Below are positions 41,121 through 49,771 of a stretch of 64,000 nt of DNA, piece after piece. Position 1 is the first letter of the stretch; every line of letters begins with the position of its first letter. The notes under the pieces are model-generated. The model saw nothing but the letters and a program-made list of their open reading frames with translations, searched no databases and was not told the origin of the DNA. The translations under genes were made by a program, and so were the position numbers. The DNA is from Mycobacterium sp. 1164966.3 (GTDB lineage: Bacteria; Actinomycetota; Actinomycetes; Mycobacteriales; Mycobacteriaceae), in contig NZ_LZSG01000061.1 in NCBI RefSeq assembly GCF_001665395.1, positions 1 to 64,000 of the forward strand. The letters run 5' to 3'.

Positions 41121-41546
41121 CTACAGCCCTGGCAGCCCTGGCATGCCGGGGATTTGCGGCAGGTTGGGCATGTGGCCGTTGGCCACGTCGGCCATCATGC
41201 TCGGGCAGTACATCGAAATGGCGATTTTGGTGAACATGTCGGCCATTCCGGGGGACATGCCATTGCCCCTGACCCGCGCGGCGGCCGCGGCGAAGTTCCC
41301 GCCGGGCTCGGCAAGCATCGGGCAGATCGACTGACCCATCGTCACCGCGCTGCCCGGGTCGCCGTAGTTGACACCGGCGTTGCCAAGCGCGCCGATGAAC
41401 GAGTCGTCGATCGGGCTGGCGTCGGCCGGAGCCGCGAATATTGCTGCTGCGCTGAGGATTCCGGCCGCGGCGGCGAACAGACGAATGGTCACGGGTTGTG
41501 AACGGAAGGTCCAGATCCATCCTCGAGCTCTAGCCGCTGCCTTCAT
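41121..41546 (-). CDS. Secreted DUF732-family protein
   Basis: The protein of about 141 residues has a signal peptide (basic start MKAAARARGW, core IRLFAAAAGILSAAAIFAAP, cleaved near ADA-SPID) and a DUF732 domain with the two cysteines that form a disulphide (QSICPMLAEPGG; ISMYCPSMMADVANG). The tail repeats Pro-Gly (LPQIPGMPGLPGL). It resembles M. tuberculosis Rv3354 and is an exported protein of unknown role. ATG 41546 is chosen because GGGAG lies upstream at good spacing; the frame is open to 41558. The gene is convergent with the DUF3017 gene. Confidence 0.85.
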   Translation of the reverse strand: MKAAARARGWIWTFRSQPVTIRLFAAAAGILSAAAIFAAPADASPIDDSFIGALGNAGVNYGDPGSAVTMGQSICPMLAEPGGNFAAAAARVRGNGMSPGMADMFTKIAISMYCPSMMADVANGHMPNLPQIPGMPGLPGL

Positions 41547-41678
41547 GCAAGCTCCCATCGGTCCTCGGAGTGCACTTGAGACACTCTAATCACTCTAGGA
41601 ACCTTGATCTATAACTGTCACATTTACAACACGTTCGGGTAAAGGTTTGCGCTCTATGCGTGTCGGGGCGGCGCGGCG

Positions 41679-42410
41679 TTAGGTCAGTGTTGCCCGCACA
41701 CACACCGTGACGTACGGCAGTGCAAGGCCGTTCGTGTTCGCCAGCGCCGGATGGGTGGCCAACAACTCGCGCACCTGGTCGAGCGTTCGGACGCGGACCT
41801 CGGTCGGCGAGGTGATGCAGTAGCTGCGGGAGGCCACCAGGTCGATAAGTGCTTGTGGAGTCAGATAATTCGTCCACTCGACCTGATAGCGCTCCACCGC
41901 GCTGAACGGCGCGGGCAGGGTCAGCTCCGTGCGACCCGAGTCGCCGTCGCTCCCGATGATGTGCCCCAGCTCGCGGACCCATCCCAGTCGTTCGTCGCGG
42001 GTGTTCCACACCAAACCCAGTCGCCCGCCGGGCCGCAGCACGCGGGCAACCTCGGGAATTGCCCGCTCCGGATCGACCCAGTGCCACGCCTGGGCGACCA
42101 GCACCGCGTCGACGCTGTTGTCCTGCAACGGAATCTCTTCCGCGGTGCCCAGCAGCGTCACGGTCTGGGGAAGCGAGGCGCGCAGCACTTCCAGCATCTC
42201 GGGAATCGGGTCGACGGCCACCACGTCCAAGCCGCGCTCGACCAGCCGGGTGGTCAGCTTCCCGGTGCCAGCCCCCAGGTCGAGCACGTTGCGGGCACCT
42301 TTGGGCAACAGCCAGTCGATCGCCTGCGGAGGATACGACGGGCGACCCCGCTCGTAGGCAGCCGCCGCCGAGCCGAAGGACAGGGAGCGGTCGTGCCAGC
42401 AGCGGGTCAC
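41679..42410 (-). CDS. SAM-dependent class I methyltransferase (Rv3342-like)
   Basis: The 243-residue protein has the class I methyltransferase fold (VLDLGAGTGKLTTRLVERGLDVVAVDP motif I region, VDAVLVAQAWHWVDPERA, VLRPGGRLGLVWNTRDE). Starting at GTG 42410 gives VTRCWHDRSLSFGSAAAAYERGRP and exactly the length I recall for M. tuberculosis Rv3342. The start overlaps the metA stop as GTGA, so it belongs to the methionine operon. The substrate is unknown. Its position suggests a SAM-consuming step linked to methionine supply. Confidence 0.88.
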   Translation of the reverse strand: MTRCWHDRSLSFGSAAAAYERGRPSYPPQAIDWLLPKGARNVLDLGAGTGKLTTRLVERGLDVVAVDPIPEMLEVLRASLPQTVTLLGTAEEIPLQDNSVDAVLVAQAWHWVDPERAIPEVARVLRPGGRLGLVWNTRDERLGWVRELGHIIGSDGDSGRTELTLPAPFSAVERYQVEWTNYLTPQALIDLVASRSYCITSPTEVRVRTLDQVRELLATHPALANTNGLALPYVTVCVRATLT

Positions 42411-43549
42411 CGTGCGGAGTCCCGACACGCGCCTTCGGCCAATTTCAATGTCTGGCGGATCATTTCGTTGACCGTCTCGGTTTCCACCAGGAAGCTGTCG
42501 TGCCCGTAGGGGGAGTCGATGACCTGCAATCCGGTGCAGCCCGGCATCAACTCGGCCAATTCCTCCTGCAACCTCAGCGGGTAGAGCCGGTCGGAGGTGA
42601 TGCCACCGACCACGACTGGTACCGGGCAGCCGCGCAGCGCCGCGGCCACCCCACCACGCCCGCGGCCGACGTCATGGCAGGTCATCGCCTCGGTCAAAGC
42701 CACATAGCTGCCGGCATCAAATCGGCTCAACAGCTTTTCGCCCTGGTATTCCAGGTAGCTTTGCACTGCGAAGCGGCCGCCGGACGTCGGGTCCTCGTCG
42801 CCCTGGCTGTCGTTGGCGAACCGGGTGTCGAGTTCCTCCTCGCCACGGTAGCTCAGGTGCGCGAAACGTCGTGCGATTTTCAGGCCCTCATCGGGACGGC
42901 GCCCGGTGCCGTAATAGTCGCCGCCCTGCCAGTTCGGGTCGGCCTTGATGCCCGCGAGCTGGGTGGTCACGTGGCCGATCAGGTCGGCGGTGGAACGCGC
43001 ACTGACCGCCAGCAGCAGCCCCGCCCGAACTCGGTCCGGGTGACCGACGATCCATTCCAAAGCCCTTGCGCCGCCCATTGATCCGCCGACGATGGCGGCA
43101 ACCTGATCGATACCTAGTGTGGCCAGCGCGGCGATGTCGGCCTCCACGCTGTCGCGCATCGTTATCACCGGGAACCTCGAGCCCCACGGCTTTCCGTCGC
43201 GGGCCAGCGAGCTGGGCCCGGTCGAGCCGCGGCAGCCGCCGAGCATGTTGGTGGCTACCGCACACCAGCGGTCGGTGTCGATCGGCGCTCCCGGGCCGGC
43301 CACCCCGTCCCACCAGCCAGGCGTCGGATGCCCCGGTCCGGCGGGCCCGGTGATGTGCGAATCCCCGGTGAGTGCGTGCATTACCACCACCACGTTGTCG
43401 CGCGCGGGCGACAACTCGCCCCAGCGCTGCACGGCGATACTGACGTCGTCGATGACGGCGCCGTTCTCCAGCTTCAGCGAGCCGATGTCGACCAAGCCGA
43501 TTTCGCCTTCTGCAGGCAGTGTTGCACTGGGATCGTCGGAAATCGACAT
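42407..43549 (-). CDS. metA: Homoserine O-acetyltransferase, second tandem copy
   Basis: The 380-residue alpha/beta-hydrolase-fold acyltransferase converts homoserine and acetyl-CoA to O-acetylhomoserine (also called MetX). The nucleophile is in GGSMGGARALEW, the Asp in GGITSDRLYPLRLQ and the His in SPYGHDSFLVETE. LTGDSHITGPAGPGHPTPGWWDG is also diagnostic. The whole family core is present, so it looks active. ATG 43549 gives MSISDDPSATLPAEGEIG, parallel to the neighbouring copy; the frame is open to 43591. The downstream copy 43619-44797 is closer in wording to the M. tuberculosis enzyme, so this one is probably the extra duplicate. Confidence 0.9.
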   Translation of the reverse strand: MSISDDPSATLPAEGEIGLVDIGSLKLENGAVIDDVSIAVQRWGELSPARDNVVVVMHALTGDSHITGPAGPGHPTPGWWDGVAGPGAPIDTDRWCAVATNMLGGCRGSTGPSSLARDGKPWGSRFPVITMRDSVEADIAALATLGIDQVAAIVGGSMGGARALEWIVGHPDRVRAGLLLAVSARSTADLIGHVTTQLAGIKADPNWQGGDYYGTGRRPDEGLKIARRFAHLSYRGEEELDTRFANDSQGDEDPTSGGRFAVQSYLEYQGEKLLSRFDAGSYVALTEAMTCHDVGRGRGGVAAALRGCPVPVVVGGITSDRLYPLRLQEELAELMPGCTGLQVIDSPYGHDSFLVETETVNEMIRQTLKLAEGACRDSAR

Positions 43550-43618
43550 GTCAGAACTCGTCACAATGCCACCATTGCCTTCGGTCACCACTCGAGCGGA
43601 TGGGACGGACGGCCACGC

Positions 43619-44797
43619 TCATGCGCAGCAGCCGCGGAGCTGAACGACATCGCCTTGGACGTCATGGACACGTGCCTCGTTCTCGACCATTTCGAGAGTC
43701 TTGCTGATCAATTCGCCGACCGCCTCGGTTTCCACCAGAAAGCCATCGTGCCCGTAGCTGGACTCGACCACCTGCAGGCTAGTGCAGCCCGGCAGCAGCT
43801 CGGCCAATTCCTCCTGCAACCGCAGCGGGTACAGCCGATCGGAGGTGATACCACCGACCACGACGGGTACCGGACATCCGCTCAGCGCCTTGCGCACCCC
43901 GCCGCGCCCGCGGCCGACGTCATGGCTGTTCAGCGCCTCGGTCAGCACCACGTAGCTGCCGGCGTCAAAGCGGTCCACCAGCTTGTCGCTGAGGTATTCC
44001 AGGTAGCTCTGCACCGCGTATCGGCCGCCATTTGCCGGGTCTTCGCCGCTCTGGCTGTCGTTGCCGAACCGGTCGTCGAGTTCGACCTCGCCGCGGTAGG
44101 TGAGGTGCGCGAAACTCCGGGCGATCTTCAGACCGGTGTCGGGCGCCGTGCCAGTCCCGTGGTAATCGCCGCCCTGCCAGTTCGGATCGGCCTTGATGGT
44201 CGCGATCTGAGTGGTCTGGGTTCCGATCTGGTTGGCGGTGGCGCGCGCACCGACAGCTAGCAGTAGCGCGGCCCCAACGGTGTCCGGGTGGCTGACTATC
44301 CATTCCAAAGCCCTTGCGCCGCCCATGGATCCGCCGACGACGGCGGCAACCTGATCGATTCCCAGTCCGGCCAGCGCGGCGACATCGGCTTCCACCTGGT
44401 CCCGCACCGAAATCTGGGGAAACCTGGAACCCCACGGCTTTCCGTCCCAGGCAAGCGAACTCGGCCCGGTAGAACCATCGCAACCGCCCAGCACATTGGT
44501 GGCGATCGCACACCAGCGGTTGGTGTCGATCGGCGCCCCCGGGCCGGCCACCCCGTCCCACCAGCCGGGCGTCCGATGTCCGGGTCCGGCCGGGCCGGTG
44601 ATGTGCGAATCGCCGGTGAGGGCGTGTAACACCACCACCACGTTGTCACGCGCGGGTGACAACTCGCCCCAGCGCTGTACGGCGATACTCACGTCGTCGA
44701 GGACCACGCCGCTTTCCAGGCTCAGCGAGCCGATGTCAACCACGCCGATCTCACCCTCGGCGGGCAGCGTCTGGTTGGGCAATTCGGAGATCGTCAT
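43619..44797 (-). CDS. metA: Homoserine O-acetyltransferase, first tandem copy (metA/metX orthologue)
   Basis: The 392-residue protein has all triad motifs (GGSMGGARALEW; GGITSDRLYPLRLQ; SSYGHDGFLVETE) and the N-terminus MTISELPNQTLPAEGEIG, very like M. tuberculosis MetA (Rv3341). It makes O-acetylhomoserine for the sulphhydrylase encoded just upstream. GAGGA precedes the ATG. The C-terminus is longer than in its twin and ends QGDVVQLRGCCA, which is unusual and could reflect loss of the old stop during duplication. It sits between metC (11 bases) and the second copy (69 bases). Confidence 0.93.
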   Translation of the reverse strand: MTISELPNQTLPAEGEIGVVDIGSLSLESGVVLDDVSIAVQRWGELSPARDNVVVVLHALTGDSHITGPAGPGHRTPGWWDGVAGPGAPIDTNRWCAIATNVLGGCDGSTGPSSLAWDGKPWGSRFPQISVRDQVEADVAALAGLGIDQVAAVVGGSMGGARALEWIVSHPDTVGAALLLAVGARATANQIGTQTTQIATIKADPNWQGGDYHGTGTAPDTGLKIARSFAHLTYRGEVELDDRFGNDSQSGEDPANGGRYAVQSYLEYLSDKLVDRFDAGSYVVLTEALNSHDVGRGRGGVRKALSGCPVPVVVGGITSDRLYPLRLQEELAELLPGCTSLQVVESSYGHDGFLVETEAVGELISKTLEMVENEARVHDVQGDVVQLRGCCA

Positions 44798-44808
44798 GTC
44801 CGCGGTCC

Positions 44809-46152
44809 TCAGACGGCCGCCACCGAATGCGATTCGCCACTGAACTTCCTAGCTGCGGCGAATCCGAGGTCCAGGTCGGCGATGATGTCGTCGATCCCCT
44901 CGATGCCGACCGCCAGCCGCACCAGCCCGGGGCTGACGCCGGTGCTCAACTGCTCCTCGGGGCTCAGCTGGGCGTGGGTGGTCGATGCCGGGTGGATCAC
45001 CAGCGAACGCACGTCACCGATGTTGGCGACGTGACTGTGCAGCTGCAGCGCGTTCACGAACGCCTTGCCGGCGTCTGCACCACCGGCCAGCTCGAAGGCC
45101 AGGACAGCGCCGGTTCCCTTGGGCGCCAACTTCTTTCCCAGCTCGTACCACGGAGAGCTGGGCAGCCCCGCGTAATTGACCGACAGCACGCTGTCGTGGG
45201 CCTCCACGTATTCGGCGACGCGCTGCGCATTGGCGACGTGACGCTCCATGCGCAGACTCAACGTCTCCAGGCCCTGGGCCACCAGGAACGCGTTGAACGG
45301 CGACGCCGCCGATCCCAGGTCGCGCAGCAGTTGCACCCGGGCTTTGAGCGCGAAGGCCGGCGGTCCCAGCTCGGCGAACACGACTCCGTGGTAGCTCGGG
45401 TCGGGTGTGGTGAACCCGGGGAAGCGGCCCTGCGTCCAGTCGAAGGTGCCGCCGTCGACGATCACCCCGGCGATCGCGGAGCCGTGGCCTCCCAGGTACT
45501 TGGTGGCCGAGTGCACCACGATGTCGGCGCCCTGGGTGAAGGGCTGGATCAGGTAGGGCGTGGCGATGGTGTTGTCGACGATCAGCGGCACCCCGTTGCG
45601 GTGTGCGACTTCCGACACGCCCGGGGTGTCCAGTACGTCGATCTGCGGGTTGGAGATGGTCTCGGCAAAGAAAGCCTTGGTGTTGGGCTGCACCGCCGCC
45701 TGCCACGAGTCCAGATTGTCGGGGTCGTCGACGAAGCTGACCGCGATGCCGAGCTTGGCCAGCGAATAGTGGAAGAGGTTGTAGGTTCCGCCGTACAGGC
45801 GCGGGCTGGAGACGATGTGATCGCCGGCGCCGGCCAGGTTGAGGATGGCGAAGGTCTCGGCGGCCTGTCCGGAGCTCAGGAACAGCGCCGCCACGCCGCC
45901 CTCCAGAGCGGCGATGCGTTGCTCGACGACGTCGGTGGTCGGGTTGCCGATCCGGGTGTAGATGTTGCCCGGCACCTCGAGCCCGAAGAGCGCGGCGGCG
46001 TGCGCGACGTTCTCAAAGGTGTACGACGTGGTCTGGTAGATCGGCAGGGCGCGGGCATTGGTCGCAGCGTCGGGTCGCTGGCCCACGTGAACCTGCTTGG
46101 TCTCGAAAGACCAATGCGCGCTCGGATCGGTGTCGATGCTGTCGGTGCTCAT
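44809..46152 (-). CDS. metC: O-acetylhomoserine sulfhydrylase (MetC/MetZ/MetY type)
   Basis: The 447-residue PLP enzyme of the Cys/Met-metabolism family combines O-acetylhomoserine with sulfide to give homocysteine. It has the PLP-Lys motif VHSATKYLGGHGS, LFLSSGQAAETFAIL, RIGNPTTDVVEQRIA and the C-terminal SLVIHPASTTHAQLSPEEQ. Length and the long fold-type-I C-terminus match M. tuberculosis MetC (Rv3340). It is the first gene after the SAM-IV riboswitch, so the operon should be repressed when SAM is abundant. ATG 46152 is the natural start. Confidence 0.94.
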   Translation of the reverse strand: MSTDSIDTDPSAHWSFETKQVHVGQRPDAATNARALPIYQTTSYTFENVAHAAALFGLEVPGNIYTRIGNPTTDVVEQRIAALEGGVAALFLSSGQAAETFAILNLAGAGDHIVSSPRLYGGTYNLFHYSLAKLGIAVSFVDDPDNLDSWQAAVQPNTKAFFAETISNPQIDVLDTPGVSEVAHRNGVPLIVDNTIATPYLIQPFTQGADIVVHSATKYLGGHGSAIAGVIVDGGTFDWTQGRFPGFTTPDPSYHGVVFAELGPPAFALKARVQLLRDLGSAASPFNAFLVAQGLETLSLRMERHVANAQRVAEYVEAHDSVLSVNYAGLPSSPWYELGKKLAPKGTGAVLAFELAGGADAGKAFVNALQLHSHVANIGDVRSLVIHPASTTHAQLSPEEQLSTGVSPGLVRLAVGIEGIDDIIADLDLGFAAARKFSGESHSVAAV

Positions 46153-46304
46153 CTACGGACGCTTTCTGCTCGGAAACGGGCTGGCAAAACGGCTTGGCAA
46201 GGGCTCGGCGGCGGCCATCACGCGACAGGGCATTCGGCAGACAGAGCCGATTGGAGTGAGTGGATGCGCATAACCGTTCCCTGTCAGCTCAAGGGGCCCG
46301 TTAT

Positions 46305-46427
46305 GGCGGACCCGCGCTTGCCGCGTAGCCGGTTGGGCTACTCAACCTGGTCATCACCCGGGGCACCCCACCGCGGTTGGAGGGTTGCCGGCCAGCAAGC
46401 CGGGGCTTGACGCTGGCGCTCATGACC
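46305..46427 (-). ncRNA. SAM-IV riboswitch upstream of metC
   Basis: On the minus strand, reading from 46427, the region begins GGTCATGAGCGCCAGC, continues GCTGGCCGGCAACCCTCC, then CGCGGTGGGGTGCCCCGGG and TGATGACC, and ends in the downstream pseudoknot-like stem region GCAAGCGCGGGTCCGCC. The GGTCATGA...TGATGACC closing helix and the GGCAACCCTCC core are the SAM-IV signature known from actinobacterial metX/metY leaders. Its ~150-base distance to the metC ATG leaves room for an expression platform. It occupies the same DNA as the region ahead of icd. Confidence 0.92.
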
Positions 46428-46532
46428 GACCTGCAGCCTATCGCATGGCGGCGAGTCGATGCCAACTCGCACGTACGCTGGCGTCAAGGGCGACCGCTCG
46501 CCAAGCTCACCCGGCCGGGAGGACTCGACAAG

Positions 46533-47768
46533 GTGTCCAAGGAACCCAAGATCAAAGTCAAAGGGACGGTGGTAGAGCTCGACGGTGACGAGATGACCCG
46601 CGTCATCTGGAAGCTCATCAAAGAGATGCTCATCCTTCCGCACCTCGACATCGAACTGGACTACTACGACCTGGGCATCGAGCACCGCGATCGCACCAAC
46701 GACCAGGTGACCATCGATGCGGCCTATGCCATCAAGAAACACGGCGTAGGCGTCAAGTGCGCGACGATCACGCCCGACGAGGCCCGCGTGCAGGAGTTCA
46801 ACCTGAAGAAGATGTGGTCGTCGCCCAACGGGACCATCCGAAACATCCTGGGCGGCACCATTTTCCGGGAACCGATACTGATCTCGAATGTGCCGCGGCT
46901 GGTTCCGGGCTGGACCAAGCCGATTGTCATCGGCCGCCACGCTTTTGGCGATCAGTACCGGGCGACGAACTTCAAGGTCGACCAGCCGGGCACCGTCTCG
47001 ATCACCTTCACTCCCGCCGACGGCAGCGACCCGATCGTGCACGAAATGGTGTCCATTCCCGAAGACGGCGGAGTCGTGATGGGGATGTACAACTTCACCG
47101 AATCCATCCGCGACTTCGCGCGTGCGACGTTCTCCTATGGCCTGCACGCGAAATGGCCGGTGTACCTATCCACCAAGAACACCATCCTCAAGGCCTACGA
47201 CGGCATGTTCAAAGACGAGTTCGAGCGCATCTACACCGAGGAGTTCAAGGAGCGGTTCGAAGCCGAAGGGCTGACCTACGAGCATCGGCTGATCGACGAC
47301 ATGGTCGCCGCCTGCCTCAAATGGGAGGGCGGCTACGTGTGGGCATGCAAGAACTACGACGGGGACGTCCAGTCCGACACCGTCGCGCAGGGCTACGGCA
47401 GCCTGGGCCTGATGACGTCGGTGCTGATGACCGCCGACGGTCGGACCGTCGAGGCGGAAGCCGCCCACGGCACCGTCACCCGGCATTTCCGGCAGTACCA
47501 GCAGGGCAAACCGACCTCGACCAACCCGATCGCCTCGATCTTCGCCTGGACACGGGGGCTGCAACATCGCGGCAAGCTGGACCAGACGCCGGAGGTGAAC
47601 GAGTTCGCCGAAACGCTGGAAGATGTGGTCGTCGGCACGGTCGAGGGCGGGAAGATGACCAAGGACCTCGCCCTGTTGATCGGCGCCGATCAGGAGTGGC
47701 AGAACAGCGAGGACTTTCTCGAATCCCTCGCCGACAACCTGCAGAAGGCGCTGGTCGATCAGCGCTAA
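46533..47768 (+). CDS. icd: NADP-dependent isocitrate dehydrogenase (Icd1 type)
   Basis: The 411-residue homodimeric isocitrate dehydrogenase oxidises isocitrate to 2-oxoglutarate in the TCA cycle. It starts KIKVKGTVVELDGDEMTRVIW (conserved), with SPNGTIRNILGGTIFREPI (substrate phosphate-binding Ser and Arg), LHAKWPVYLSTKNTILKAYDG and EAAHGTVTRHF. GTG 46533 follows GGGAGGA at 9 bases. The longer frame to 46377 would run through the riboswitch and is rejected. It is divergent from metC, so their promoters lie in the 380 bases between. Confidence 0.95.
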   Translation: MSKEPKIKVKGTVVELDGDEMTRVIWKLIKEMLILPHLDIELDYYDLGIEHRDRTNDQVTIDAAYAIKKHGVGVKCATITPDEARVQEFNLKKMWSSPNGTIRNILGGTIFREPILISNVPRLVPGWTKPIVIGRHAFGDQYRATNFKVDQPGTVSITFTPADGSDPIVHEMVSIPEDGGVVMGMYNFTESIRDFARATFSYGLHAKWPVYLSTKNTILKAYDGMFKDEFERIYTEEFKERFEAEGLTYEHRLIDDMVAACLKWEGGYVWACKNYDGDVQSDTVAQGYGSLGLMTSVLMTADGRTVEAEAAHGTVTRHFRQYQQGKPTSTNPIASIFAWTRGLQHRGKLDQTPEVNEFAETLEDVVVGTVEGGKMTKDLALLIGADQEWQNSEDFLESLADNLQKALVDQR

Positions 47769-47788
47769 CAGACAGCGCGGGCGAGCTT

Positions 47789-48649
47789 CTAGCTAGCCGG
47801 CGGATCGATCACCCGGGCCGGCTTCGTGCATTCCTCGAGGAACTCGGTAATGACCTCGGTGACGCGTCCGGGCGCCTCGAACATCGGTACGTGCCCGACG
47901 TTGTCGAGCTCGATGACCCGATAGCCCTCCGGCAAGTTGGTGGTGAAATGCCGGGTGAACCTGGGGGATGGGACGACGCGGTCCTTTTCGCACATCACCA
48001 GTTGCGTGGGCACCGAGATACGCGCGAGCTCACGAAGGCCCGGCAGCAGCGTTGCCTTGACCAGTAATTGCAGGTAGGCGGGGCAGTGTGCGACGTCCTC
48101 GATGCAGCCGACCAGATCGGCGTGACTGACCGCGTCCGGTGATGCACTGAGCGCGTAGGTGGCCAACCGACGGCTGAACGGCAGGCTCAAGACCCGCTCG
48201 CCGAACAACCAGGCGAGCGCCAGCACCGGAACGCCAACGATGAACTTGGCGATCACCTCGAACTTGGCCGGAGTCCACCGCGTCCAACCGCCCGCCGGGG
48301 CAATGCCGGTGACGCTGCGTGCCCGCCCGCGGCACGCCAGCTCGAATGCGACCCAGCCGCCCAGCGAGTTGCCGACGATGTGGGCGGTCTTCCACCCCAG
48401 TTCGTCCATCTGGCGCTCGACGTGGTCGGCCAGCACCTCCGAGGACAGAAAGTATGTGCCGGCCCGCGGCCCTCCGTTGTGGCCGGCCATCGTGGGCGCG
48501 AACACTTCGTACCGGCCGGTGTCGGCCAATTGCTGAGCTACCGTGTCCCACACCCGCTGGGACAGCAGGAACGGGTGTAGCAGCAGGACCGGTTCCGCGG
48601 ATCCGTCTGTGGGACCCAAGTGAATCGGCTCGCGAGGCGTCATGCTCAT
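47789..48649 (-). CDS. Alpha/beta hydrolase
   Basis: This 286-residue alpha/beta-hydrolase has the nucleophile elbow GNSLGGW (Ser about residue 94), oxyanion region LLHPFLLSQRVW near residue 25, the acidic residue in CEKDRVVPSP and the catalytic His in VGHVPMFEAPG. It probably cleaves an ester or related bond. The substrate is unknown. In M. tuberculosis the corresponding position is annotated, as far as I recall, as two short genes (Rv3337, Rv3338), so the intact single frame here is likely the ancestral form. It is convergent with icd and divergent from trpS. Confidence 0.85.
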   Translation of the reverse strand: MSMTPREPIHLGPTDGSAEPVLLLHPFLLSQRVWDTVAQQLADTGRYEVFAPTMAGHNGGPRAGTYFLSSEVLADHVERQMDELGWKTAHIVGNSLGGWVAFELACRGRARSVTGIAPAGGWTRWTPAKFEVIAKFIVGVPVLALAWLFGERVLSLPFSRRLATYALSASPDAVSHADLVGCIEDVAHCPAYLQLLVKATLLPGLRELARISVPTQLVMCEKDRVVPSPRFTRHFTTNLPEGYRVIELDNVGHVPMFEAPGRVTEVITEFLEECTKPARVIDPPAS

Positions 48650-48744
48650 GATGCCGACACTAAATGCGGTACCGCCGGTATCGCAAGCGCCTCCGCCGGT
48701 CGTAGGGGCGGGTGGTCTGATGCCGTGAAAAGATCGACGGCATC

Positions 48745-49764
48745 ATGAGCACCCCAACCGGATCCGGCCGGATCTTATCCGGCGTCCAGCCCACGTCCGA
48801 TTCGCTTCACCTAGGCAACGCGCTGGGCGCAGTCATGCAGTGGGTGCCGCTGCAGGACAACCACGACGCGTTCTTCTGCGTGGTGGACCTGCATGCCATC
48901 ACCATCCCGCAGGATCCGGAGGCGTTGCGGCGCCGCACGCTGGTCACCGCCGCCCAGTATCTGGCGCTGGGTATCGATCCGGCACGTAGCACCGTTTTCG
49001 TGCAGAGCCACGTACCCGCGCACACTCAGCTGGCGTGGGTGCTCGGCTGCTTCACCGGTTTCGGGCAGGCGTCGCGGATGACGCAGTTCAAAGACAAGTC
49101 GACGCGGCAGGGCAGCGACTCCACCACCGTCGGGTTGTTCACCTATCCAGTGCTGCAAGCGGCCGACGTGCTGGCCTACGACACCGACCTGGTTCCGGTA
49201 GGGGAGGACCAGCGCCAGCACCTCGAGCTGGCGCGCGATGTCGCCCAACGGTTCAACAGCCGGTTCCCGGACACCTTCGTGGTCCCGGATGTGTTCGTGC
49301 AAAAGGTCACCGCCAAGATCTACGACCTGCAGGACCCGACGTCGAAGATGAGCAAGTCGGCGAGCACCGACGCCGGACTCATCAACCTGCTCGACGATCC
49401 GGCGTTGTCCGCCAAGAAGATTCGTTCAGCGGTGACCGATAGTGAACGCGAGATCCGCTACGACCCGGACGCCAAGCCGGGCGTGTCCAACCTGTTGAGC
49501 ATCCAGTCCGCGCTCACCGGCGCCGACATCGACACCCTGGTCGACGGCTACGCGGGTCGCGGCTATGGCGACCTGAAGAAGGACACTGCCGAGGCGGTGG
49601 TGGAATTCGTGCGCCCGGTGAAGGCCCGAGTCGACGAATTGACCGCCGATCCCGCCGAATTGGAGGCGGTGCTGGCGGCCGGCGCGCAGCGCGCCGACGA
49701 GGTAGCCAGCAAAACCGTTCAGCGGGTTTACGATCGGTTAGGTTTCCTTCCGCGGCGGGAATAG
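48745..49764 (+). CDS. trpS: Tryptophanyl-tRNA synthetase
   Basis: The 339-residue class Ic synthetase charges tRNA-Trp. It has the HIGH-equivalent SDSLHLGNALGAV, the KMSKS motif in SKMSKSAST (about residue 205) and the tryptophan/ATP-binding PVGEDQRQHLELARDVAQRFN. It starts MSTPTGSGRILSGVQPT, the normal N-terminus. It matches M. tuberculosis TrpS (Rv3336c) and precedes the YihY gene by 7 bases, so the two form an operon. Confidence 0.95.
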   Translation: MSTPTGSGRILSGVQPTSDSLHLGNALGAVMQWVPLQDNHDAFFCVVDLHAITIPQDPEALRRRTLVTAAQYLALGIDPARSTVFVQSHVPAHTQLAWVLGCFTGFGQASRMTQFKDKSTRQGSDSTTVGLFTYPVLQAADVLAYDTDLVPVGEDQRQHLELARDVAQRFNSRFPDTFVVPDVFVQKVTAKIYDLQDPTSKMSKSASTDAGLINLLDDPALSAKKIRSAVTDSEREIRYDPDAKPGVSNLLSIQSALTGADIDTLVDGYAGRGYGDLKKDTAEAVVEFVRPVKARVDELTADPAELEAVLAAGAQRADEVASKTVQRVYDRLGFLPRRE

Positions 49765-49771
49765 GTGGACC

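Noticed and set aside
46377..46532. N-terminal extension of isocitrate dehydrogenase
   Set aside because: It would run through the riboswitch DNA, and a good Shine-Dalgarno sequence precedes GTG 46533.
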